From assembly GCF_913778665.1 (NCBI RefSeq), contig NZ_CAJYVQ010000011.1, positions 372,001-436,000 of the forward strand: a stretch of DNA of 64,000 nucleotides, given 5' to 3'. This document shows positions 33,655-41,097 of the stretch, one piece after another (position 1 is the stretch's first letter; each line of letters opens with the position of its first letter). Below the pieces are notes generated by a model. It saw only the letters and a list, made by a program, of their open reading frames with translations. It did no database searches and was not told the DNA's origin. Position numbers and translations under genes: made by a program. The DNA comes from an uncultured Stenotrophomonas sp. Its GTDB lineage: Bacteria; Pseudomonadota; Gammaproteobacteria; Xanthomonadales; Xanthomonadaceae.

Positions 33655-36381
33655 TCAGCGGAACCGGTAGTCCAGCTGCAGCCAGTACTGGCGACCATAC
33701 GGGTCGTAGTTGCCGACCGGATAGAACGGCCAGCCGCCGCCATTCCTGTCCGCCGGCGGGCGGCTGTCACGCAGGTTGTTGACGATCACGCCCACCGACA
33801 GGTTCTCGCCGAACTGACGGAACACGCTCGCGTTGTACGTCATGTACGGCGCGATGCGGCCACTGCCATCGGTCTTCGGCAGCGAGCCGAAACGATTGCC
33901 GTACAGGGTGGTGGTCCAGTCGCCCTGGTTCCAGGTGATGCTGCCGTTGGCCTTGCTGCGCCACTGGTAGTCATCCAGCGAGTTGCGGATGTCGCGCTCG
34001 GGGTCGTCGGAGAACTGCTTGTAAGTGTGCTCCAGCACCACGGTGTAGGCCAGGCGGGTGGTGAAGCGGCCATAGCGGCCGGCATCGAAACGCCAGTTGC
34101 CCTTCAGGTCCAGGCCGCGCACCGATTCGGATGCCGCGTTGATCGGGTTGATCAGCACGCGGGTCACCTGGTCCGGCTGCACCGTGGCATTGGACGGATT
34201 GCGGATCACCCGCGACAGCGCGTCCTGGCACAGCGGCGAACCGATTTCGCGCGCTTCGCCGCCGAGGGTACGGCCCAGCCGGCAGTCGGCCTCATCACGC
34301 AGGATGCGGCTGGTGTCGAGGCTGGTGACCTCGTTGTCGATGCGGATGTCGTAGTAGTCAGCACTGAAATCCAGCCCGGCCAGCGGTGACCAGACCACGC
34401 CGAAGCCGTAGGATTTGGCACTTTCCGGTTGCAGCTGCGGATTGGCACGGTTGCTGTAGTCGATCGACAGGCCGCTGTAGTCGCAGTTGGCGTACGCCTG
34501 GCCAGCGGTGCGGCAGCGCCAGTAGTCGGTCATGCCCGGGTTGTAGCCGCGGGTCTCGGTGGCGAACACGTAGTTCATGTCCGGTGCGCGGAAGCTGGTC
34601 GCCGCGGAGCCGCGGATCAGCAGGCTCTCGATCGGCCGGAACTCGACGCCGACACTCCAGGTCGCCTTGCCGATGTGTTCGCCGCCGGCTCGATACTGGT
34701 CGTAGCGACCGGCCAGGGTGGTGGTCAACGACTGCAGCAACGGCAGCTGAAGTTCAACGCCCGCCGCGTAGCGATCGCGGTCACCACCCGCACCGATCCC
34801 GGCGCTGGTGTTCCAGAACTCGCCGGTGCCCAGGCGCGGGTCCGGGCGGTTGCGGTAACCCTGGCTGCCGGACTCGATCACCGCCGCCAGCGCGGCGTCG
34901 CCGCCGGGCAGCGCAAACAGGCGGCCGTTGATGCTGGCGCTGAAGGTCTGCAGCCATGCCGCATTGTGGCTTTCCTGGTACCCGGTCAGGCCTTCGTACT
35001 CGTTCGGCGTCAGCGGCTGGAACAGGCGCGCCGGGTCAGGCGCATAGACCTCCACGCCGTAGCGCACGCCCAGCTTCGGGCCGAGCAGGTACTCGTTGAT
35101 GCCGGCCAGCAGCACCGGGCGACGGGTGCGGTTTTCATAGCGGGAACGGCTGTAGACCGCTTCGTAATCCCAGCCGCTGTCGCCGATCTGGCCGCGTGCA
35201 CCGACGTTGAACGACCACGAATTTTCCAGGAAGCGGTTGGCATTGCGCGGTAGGCCGCCGATTTCCTCCGGCGCGAAGCGGCGGTACCAGCTTTCCAGGT
35301 TGCCGGTGGTCTGGTTATAGAAGTAGTTGCGCGCCGAGGTCCAGGTCGGGGCACGGGTGTTGTTGGTGATGCGCGCACTGCCCACGGCGACGTCGGCGAA
35401 CAGGTCGGTGTGCTCGTCCAGATGGAAGGTCGCCAGGCCATACCCGTTGAGGTTGCGCTTCTGGGTCTGTACGGTCCAGTAGCTCGCCGCCGCTTCGTTG
35501 CTGCCGCAGTACCAGCCCTGGCGCGGGTTGTTGGCGCGGAACACGCTGCCGCCATAGATGTCCGCCGCAGCATCGCATCCGCTCACGCCCGGGTCGATGT
35601 TGCGCCCGGTGGCGGCATTGCGCCGGTAGGCGATCGCCGTCGCCTGCGGCGCCTTGCCGCTGGGATCATCATCCAGCGAATCCATGAAGTCGCGCTGGCG
35701 CGCGTGGATCGCCTTGCGCACGTCGAACTCGAAGCCGAACAGGGCCTCCCAGCGTTCGCCAGAACTGCCACCGACCACCTGCACGCGCTGATTGTCGCCT
35801 CCGCCCTGCTGGGTACCGCCTGCACGCACGTTGACGTCGACGCCGTCGAAGCGGTCCTTGAGGATGATGTTGACCACGCCAGCGATGGCGTCGGAGCCAT
35901 ACACCGCCGATGCACCCGCGGCCAGCACCTCGATCCGCTCGATCAGCGCACTTGGGATGTTGGCCAGGTTGACCACGTTGACCGAACCTTCGTAGGCCAG
36001 CGGGTAGTCGGCCTGGCGGCGGCCATTGACCAGCACCAGCGTGCGATTCGGGCCGAGGCCGCGCAGGTTGATGGTGTTGGCGGCCGGCGTGAAGGTATTG
36101 CCGAAGTCCTCGCCCTGCACGTTGCCGGTGTTCTCGGTCAGCGCGCTCAACGCATCGAAGGCATTGCGATAGCCCTGCGCATCGATCTGTTCACGGCTGA
36201 TCACCGTCACCGGCGACGGTCCCTCGATGCTGGCGCGCGGTATGCGCGAGCCGGTGACCTTTACTTCCTGCAGTGACGTGGGTGCGCTTTCCTGCGCGAA
36301 GGCCGGCAGCGAGACCAGCATCAGGGACGACAGCGCGAGCACCAGCGGACGCGGGCGCAGCGCCTGGAAAGAGGCGGACAT
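33655..36381 (-). CDS. TonB-dependent outer-membrane receptor
   Basis: This 908-residue protein has a signal peptide (LALSSLMLVSLPAFAQ), a TonB-box/plug region (VTGSRIPRASIEGPSPVTVI, then INLRGLGPNRTLVLVNGRR and GSDAIAGVVNIILK), a long beta-barrel and the final aromatic strand (QYWLQLDYRFR). It belongs to the large xanthomonad TonB receptor set with the NLRGLG signature, often used for carbohydrates or peptides. No substrate gene lies next to it. It stands alone between two unrelated genes. Confidence 0.95.
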   Translation of the reverse strand: MSASFQALRPRPLVLALSSLMLVSLPAFAQESAPTSLQEVKVTGSRIPRASIEGPSPVTVISREQIDAQGYRNAFDALSALTENTGNVQGEDFGNTFTPAANTINLRGLGPNRTLVLVNGRRQADYPLAYEGSVNVVNLANIPSALIERIEVLAAGASAVYGSDAIAGVVNIILKDRFDGVDVNVRAGGTQQGGGDNQRVQVVGGSSGERWEALFGFEFDVRKAIHARQRDFMDSLDDDPSGKAPQATAIAYRRNAATGRNIDPGVSGCDAAADIYGGSVFRANNPRQGWYCGSNEAAASYWTVQTQKRNLNGYGLATFHLDEHTDLFADVAVGSARITNNTRAPTWTSARNYFYNQTTGNLESWYRRFAPEEIGGLPRNANRFLENSWSFNVGARGQIGDSGWDYEAVYSRSRYENRTRRPVLLAGINEYLLGPKLGVRYGVEVYAPDPARLFQPLTPNEYEGLTGYQESHNAAWLQTFSASINGRLFALPGGDAALAAVIESGSQGYRNRPDPRLGTGEFWNTSAGIGAGGDRDRYAAGVELQLPLLQSLTTTLAGRYDQYRAGGEHIGKATWSVGVEFRPIESLLIRGSAATSFRAPDMNYVFATETRGYNPGMTDYWRCRTAGQAYANCDYSGLSIDYSNRANPQLQPESAKSYGFGVVWSPLAGLDFSADYYDIRIDNEVTSLDTSRILRDEADCRLGRTLGGEAREIGSPLCQDALSRVIRNPSNATVQPDQVTRVLINPINAASESVRGLDLKGNWRFDAGRYGRFTTRLAYTVVLEHTYKQFSDDPERDIRNSLDDYQWRSKANGSITWNQGDWTTTLYGNRFGSLPKTDGSGRIAPYMTYNASVFRQFGENLSVGVIVNNLRDSRPPADRNGGGWPFYPVGNYDPYGRQYWLQLDYRFR

Positions 36382-36598
36382 GGGCTTCCTGGGGGAGTTG
36401 GGCGGGTGGTACGGGGCCAGCGACCTGTGCGGCGCATAACGATCCCGTAACGAAAGTGTCCTGAACGGATGGTTTCAACGGAAATGATCAGCCCTGATGG
36501 GCTTATGCCTGAACCGAATCAGTCGTTCCCTGCCCCGCCCGCACGCTTTTGCAACGAATTGAATGGTTCCGCGCGCCGACGACTCGCATCGTGCCGGG

Positions 36599-37198
36599 AT
36601 GAACGACACGACCTGCCACACCCACCTCAACCCGTTGCGTCCGGTCCTGCGCCGACATCTGCTGCATCTGGCGGCCGCACCGGTCACCCTGCGCTCCTTC
36701 CAGCGCAACGATTTGCCGCGCTGGCGCGTCTTCGACGACCGCCGCCAACGCACCCAGCAGCGTCATCCCGGCATTGACGAGGAAGCGCGGTTCCTTGCCA
36801 GCATCCATCGCTCCCGGCTGGAGCAGGACAACGACAAGCTGGTACTGGGCGTGTTCGACGATGCGCAGGGCGCCCTGATCGACCAGCTGCATGTGCGCCT
36901 GCAATCACTGCACTCGCGCTGTGCCGAACTGCAGTCGCTGCACCACCAGCACGTCTATCCGCAGCAGGCCCTGCAGGCACTGTGCCCGTTCCTGTTCGAC
37001 AATGTTGGCCTGCACCGCATCTTTGTACTGCTGCCGCCGGGCTGCACCACGCCCTTCGCCCAGGCCCTGCAGCGCCAGGGCTTTACCCATGAAGGCATCC
37101 TGCGCGATTACCACCTGGATGTGGAGGGATGGCACGACCGTCAGTTGCTGGCGCTCACTGCCCCCGCGTGGCGCAACGGCCAACAGCGGATCGGCTAG
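36599..37198 (+). CDS. GNAT-like acetyltransferase (RimJ/RimL type)
   Basis: This 199-residue protein shows the GNAT pattern of RimJ/RimL-like enzymes: VTLRSFQRNDLPRWRVFDD near the start, and a C-terminal NVGLHRIFVLLPPGC, then FAQALQRQGFTHEGILRDYH. The acetyl-CoA-binding central motif is poorly preserved, so activity is uncertain. The target is unknown. The stop overlaps the convergent diphosphatase gene end by 4 bases. Confidence 0.72.
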   Translation: MNDTTCHTHLNPLRPVLRRHLLHLAAAPVTLRSFQRNDLPRWRVFDDRRQRTQQRHPGIDEEARFLASIHRSRLEQDNDKLVLGVFDDAQGALIDQLHVRLQSLHSRCAELQSLHHQHVYPQQALQALCPFLFDNVGLHRIFVLLPPGCTTPFAQALQRQGFTHEGILRDYHLDVEGWHDRQLLALTAPAWRNGQQRIG

Positions 37199-37983
37199 CG
37201 TACCCGCTCCAGCGCATCACCTGCGCCGGTCAGCACCGCGCAGGCATGGTCCTGCAGCTCTTCGCCGCTGGCCTCGTTGCCGCTGCCTGCATCCACACGG
37301 GTAGCGAGCAGGATGAAGCCCGGGGCACCCTGCACATTGTCGCGACCGGCCACCACCAGGCTCCACTGGCCGACATCGTCCACCCCGCTGAGGCCGTAGG
37401 CCAGCAGATTGAGCGGATTGGCGGTCAGCTCCGCCCCGGGCAGCAACCGCGTCTGGTAGGCGTGCCCACGCAGCGGCACCGGCAGCGGCGCCCACTGCGT
37501 GCCAAGCGCATCGCTGTGGGCGTCCAGGGCCTGCAGCACATCCGCGCGCAGGCAGTCGACATGGATATGCAGCTGGTGCTGGGACCGGCCGTGCGGCGAG
37601 TTCAGCGCCAGGCTGGCCACCGCACGCGGCAGCGGCCGGCCCAGTGCCTGTTCGGTATGGCGGCGCGCCTGCCAGGCCGCGGCGAAGTAGTTCGGCGCGC
37701 CGCGCTGGTACAGGCGGCGGTTCTCGATCCCACTGACCTTGTCCAGCGGCATCAGCAGGAACTGGTAATTGCCATGCGCGTCCTTGACCAGCACATCGCG
37801 CCGGTCCGCCGCGCTTTCCACCCGCAGGCAGTCACCGCGAGGTCCCTCGGCGCCACGGCAGTCGCGTTCGATCAGCCGCCACAGCGCGTCGGAATGCGCC
37901 GGTGGCGGTGGCGCACTGGCACAGCCCGCCAGCACTGAAAAGGACAGGGACAACAGCAACGGCAGACGGGGCACGGCATTCAC
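37195..37983 (-). CDS. cdh: CDP-diacylglycerol diphosphatase, lipoprotein form
   Basis: This 262-residue protein matches Cdh, which hydrolyses CDP-diacylglycerol to phosphatidate and CMP. The HIT-like catalytic motif HQLHIHVDCLR and the preceding LNSPHGRSQ are clear, as is FLLMPLDKVSGIE. A lipoprotein signal is visible (LLLSLSFSVLAGCAS). No ATG exists near the signal; GTG at 37983 or 37974 is the likely start. It lies 47 bases downstream of the DUF2235 lipase gene on the same strand, which is interesting because both act on phospholipids. Confidence 0.88.
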   Translation of the reverse strand: MNAVPRLPLLLSLSFSVLAGCASAPPPPAHSDALWRLIERDCRGAEGPRGDCLRVESAADRRDVLVKDAHGNYQFLLMPLDKVSGIENRRLYQRGAPNYFAAAWQARRHTEQALGRPLPRAVASLALNSPHGRSQHQLHIHVDCLRADVLQALDAHSDALGTQWAPLPVPLRGHAYQTRLLPGAELTANPLNLLAYGLSGVDDVGQWSLVVAGRDNVQGAPGFILLATRVDAGSGNEASGEELQDHACAVLTGAGDALERVR

Positions 37984-38030
37984 ATCAATGGCTCGGCCAA
38001 CGGCCGCGGCGCGTAGTGTAGCCCGCCCTC

Positions 38031-39728
38031 TCAACCAGGCACCGCCTCGGCGGCTTCGGCCTTCTCCTCCACCTTGCCCGGCGTATACTTGGTGGCGCCG
38101 AAGTAAAGCACCCGCCACTGGCTCAGGTTGCCGATGAACCAGTGCGCCACCGAGTCGTGACCGTAGCCGTCGAAGAAGGCCTCCACCTCCGGCGGCAACA
38201 GCGTGGTGTTGTCCCACGACTCCAGGGTCACCCGCTCGGCCATCGTCAGCGTCGCGCCACGCTCGCGGCGGCGGCGCAGGCTGACGATCTTGCCCAGCAT
38301 CGTATCGTTTTCCTTCTCCAGGCCCCGGCGTTGCTTGCTCACCGCCGAAAGCTCATCGCCGCGCGCCTTCAGTTCGTCGGAAACCCGATTCCATTCGGCC
38401 GTCTTGTCCGCATTGCCCTGGTCGGCCAGATGCAGGTTGTCGTTGCCCCACGGCGACGGCAGCTGCGACTGGCGCCGGCGCAGGGTCCGCACCTGCTCGC
38501 GCAGTGCTTCTTCGCGGGCCGCGAGCCGCTGCATCGACGGCAGTCTGTCACCGCGCGCCACGCGTACCCGCAGCCAGCGGTACAGCAGCTCCATGTGCGA
38601 TGCCTGCACATCCTCCATCCGCCCGCGCTTGACCCGCACCGCCTGCAGGTAGGCGTTGAACACGGCCTGCAGCTCCGGGTCCTGCTTGTCGAACTCGGCC
38701 TTCAGGAACGGCTCCAGTTCACTCACCGGATGGAGCAGCACGCCACCGGCCTGCGCCATGTCGTACATCTCGTTGAGGGCAAAGCGCGCAATGCTGTTCT
38801 GGCGCCCCTGGTGTTGCGGGTCATAGCCGCCGCCCACATCCGAGTGCACACCCGGGAACCAGATTTCCACCGTATTGGCCGGGTAAACCGCGTGTTCCCG
38901 CGTCGAATCCAGCGGGAACTGGCCGCGCAGCTCATGGGCAGCGGTCATGTGCACCGACTGCTCCACGATTTCCGGAACCGCCATGCCTTCGGCCCAGCCG
39001 GTGTGTCCGTTGCGGTAGTTCACCGCCGCAGCCGCCAGGCTGGGCCACACCGAGCACACCGTATCGAACACGCCCATGAAGCCGATCCGCAGCGGGATGC
39101 GTTCGCGGTACAGCCAGGTGCCATCGGCCTGGCGCCGGCAGCGCGCGGCCAGGTCGCGGGCGAACGCGCGTGCCGATGCCGCGCCGCGCGAGAAGCCCAG
39201 CACCGACACGCTGACCACCAGGATACGCATCGGCTCGGGCTGGCTGTCGATCAACTCATCCAGTGCCTGCAGCGCGAAGTCGATGCGCTCGCGCCCACCC
39301 TTGCCGATCGACAAACCGAGCAGGCCGCCGCTGTCCCCCACTTCCGGGCAGGGCGTACCGACGCCGGCCAGATACTGGCGCTTGATGTTCCGCGTATCGT
39401 CCTTGTGCGAAATGAACAGCCGGGCGATGTTCGACAGAGCGCGCTCGTCCTCCCCCTTGGCCAGCTCTTCATCGCGATTGTTGCCGGTACCGTCGAAGAA
39501 CACGCTCAGGTGCAGGCTCTGGGTACAACCGGTGGTGGCTGCTTCCTTGTCGGGCACCGTGCGGCACATCGCTTCCTGGCGACGGCGACGCTCGGCATCG
39601 CTCAACGGACGCGTGCCACGGGCCAGCCGCGCGGTGCGCGCCGTGCCCTCGGCCTGCGCGATCGGATCAGGGGTACCGGGTTCGAGATCCACCTGGCCCG
39701 GAATCGCGGTCGGATCAGTACTGGTCAT
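38031..39728 (-). CDS. DUF2235 phospholipase-type T6SS effector (Tle-like)
   Basis: This 565-residue protein is of the DUF2235 family, which includes type VI lipase effectors (Tle1-type) that attack membranes of rival bacteria. The nucleophile is Ser180 in GFSRG. The acid is probably Asp297 in PGVHSDVGGGYD, and the base His524 in GHDSVAHW. The start FDGTGNN region is typical. No signal peptide is present, as for T6SS cargo. It lies in the order vgrG, DUF4123 adaptor, DUF3304-like gene, lipase, and overlaps the DUF3304-like gene by 14 bases. Confidence 0.9.
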   Translation of the reverse strand: MTSTDPTAIPGQVDLEPGTPDPIAQAEGTARTARLARGTRPLSDAERRRRQEAMCRTVPDKEAATTGCTQSLHLSVFFDGTGNNRDEELAKGEDERALSNIARLFISHKDDTRNIKRQYLAGVGTPCPEVGDSGGLLGLSIGKGGRERIDFALQALDELIDSQPEPMRILVVSVSVLGFSRGAASARAFARDLAARCRRQADGTWLYRERIPLRIGFMGVFDTVCSVWPSLAAAAVNYRNGHTGWAEGMAVPEIVEQSVHMTAAHELRGQFPLDSTREHAVYPANTVEIWFPGVHSDVGGGYDPQHQGRQNSIARFALNEMYDMAQAGGVLLHPVSELEPFLKAEFDKQDPELQAVFNAYLQAVRVKRGRMEDVQASHMELLYRWLRVRVARGDRLPSMQRLAAREEALREQVRTLRRRQSQLPSPWGNDNLHLADQGNADKTAEWNRVSDELKARGDELSAVSKQRRGLEKENDTMLGKIVSLRRRRERGATLTMAERVTLESWDNTTLLPPEVEAFFDGYGHDSVAHWFIGNLSQWRVLYFGATKYTPGKVEEKAEAAEAVPG

Positions 39729-40215
39729 GGTCCTTGTGCTCCTTCGGCACCGGCATGCGTCGCACGTCCCATTTGTTCACGCCCTTGTCCAGCAGCTCGG
39801 CCTCGACATGGCCGTCGGTATAGAAATGCAGCAGCAGCGTGGCCGGGTTGGGCGGGTACGGCGTCTTCAGCGGCACCACCGCTTCGCGCGGCACGCGGTG
39901 CCCCTCGCTCAGGTAGCGGTTGGTGGCCAGATCGTAGCGGTTGGCCTCGATCCAGCGCACCCGCACGCTGTCCGGCCCCTTGCCGCGCGGCGCGCGCGGC
40001 CCCATCCCGGAGCCGCCGTTGGTGTAACCGCTCACCCCTCCCAGAAACTGCCCATCGACCCGCACATCGGCCAGGTAGTACGGGCTGTAGTTGAACGCGA
40101 ACAGCGACATGATCGGCGTCTTGCCGCGCGCCATCGCCCGGCTGCAGCCAACGCCCATCACCAGCAGCGCGATCACCGCCAGCGCGCTCCACCACAGGTA
40201 CTTGTTGCTCATCAT
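39715..40215 (-). CDS. DUF3304-like membrane or lipoprotein, candidate immunity protein
   Basis: This 166-residue protein has one N-terminal hydrophobic segment (WWSALAVIALLVMGVGC, a weak lipobox) followed by a small periplasmic domain with LFAFNYSPYYLADVRVDG, which resembles DUF3304 proteins that accompany T6SS lipases. Its gene sits directly upstream of the lipase gene with overlap. I infer that it protects the cell against the lipase in the periplasm. The double ATG at 40215/40212 leaves the start open by one codon. Confidence 0.65.
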   Translation of the reverse strand: MMSNKYLWWSALAVIALLVMGVGCSRAMARGKTPIMSLFAFNYSPYYLADVRVDGQFLGGVSGYTNGGSGMGPRAPRGKGPDSVRVRWIEANRYDLATNRYLSEGHRVPREAVVPLKTPYPPNPATLLLHFYTDGHVEAELLDKGVNKWDVRRMPVPKEHKDHDQY

Positions 40216-40231
40216 CGCGGTCTCGCTCCGT

Positions 40232-41095
40232 TCAATCCCAGCTTTCTTCCAAGGGCCAGACTTCGTCACCGATATCGGCCGCACTGCGCCGCCCGCTGGC
40301 GAAATCCTGCAGTCGCTGCCGCCAGGCCGGGTCCTCGCCAAGATCCACACCGGCCAACAGCGTCCAGGTGGCCACCATCACCACGCGGCGGCTGTCTTCG
40401 ATACCGGCCGTGGCGGCCGTCGCCACCGCGCGCCGCAACACGGTGTACCAGCGCTCGCGTGGCAGCCGTGCCAACAGTTCCGGGTCGGTCAGCTGGAAGT
40501 GGTCGATCAACGTGTAGGGATAGCTGGCGTCGATCAGCGCGCGGCGCTGCGCGGCCTCCAGCACCCAGGGCGCATCATGCGGATCCTGCACGCTGTCCTG
40601 CAGTTCCAGCTGCGCCCAGCGCAGATCGTGGCGCAGGTACCACCAACGCTCTCCCAGCGACAGGAAAGCGCGGCACTGGGTTTCGTCCAGTACCTGCACC
40701 CACCACGGCAATACGCGTGCATCGAAGAAGCGCGCCAGGAACTCCTTGCCGTTGGGGAAGCTCGCGTCCAGCCGCCGCTGCAGGCGCTGCAGCAGCGCCT
40801 CGGCGCCCAGCGTCGTCTCGATCACGCTGAGCAGACCCGGCGAACGTGCCTGCGCGGCGGCGCGCTGCAGGAAGCGGTCGATGTCGATGCCGGCCGGCAG
40901 CCGCGCCAGGAACACGCTGGCATCATCGGTGCCGTCGGCCAGCAGGCCGTCAAACAGCCGCAGCGGCGTCCACGGCAGCGCGCGCAGCAGCTGCAGCGGC
41001 TGCTCGCACTGCGCGCCATCCAGCAGCACGAAACGCTGCGCGTCCGCGTCCAGTGGCGGCAGCACAAGTGGAGGAAACTGCCAGTCCTGGCGCAC
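40232..41095 (-). CDS. DUF4123 T6SS effector adaptor/chaperone
   Basis: This 287-residue protein shows the DUF4123 pattern: FVLLDGAQCEQPLQLLRALP near the start and FDARVLPWWVQVLDETQC in the middle. Such proteins load effectors onto the tip of a particular VgrG. The GTG at 41095 has GGGAGG 6 bases upstream, inside the end of vgrG, which is better than the nearer TTG. It overlaps vgrG by a few bases and precedes the DUF3304-like and lipase genes, so it probably loads the lipase on VgrG1. Confidence 0.85.
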   Translation of the reverse strand: MRQDWQFPPLVLPPLDADAQRFVLLDGAQCEQPLQLLRALPWTPLRLFDGLLADGTDDASVFLARLPAGIDIDRFLQRAAAQARSPGLLSVIETTLGAEALLQRLQRRLDASFPNGKEFLARFFDARVLPWWVQVLDETQCRAFLSLGERWWYLRHDLRWAQLELQDSVQDPHDAPWVLEAAQRRALIDASYPYTLIDHFQLTDPELLARLPRERWYTVLRRAVATAATAGIEDSRRVVMVATWTLLAGVDLGEDPAWRQRLQDFASGRRSAADIGDEVWPLEESWD

Positions 41096-41097
41096 GC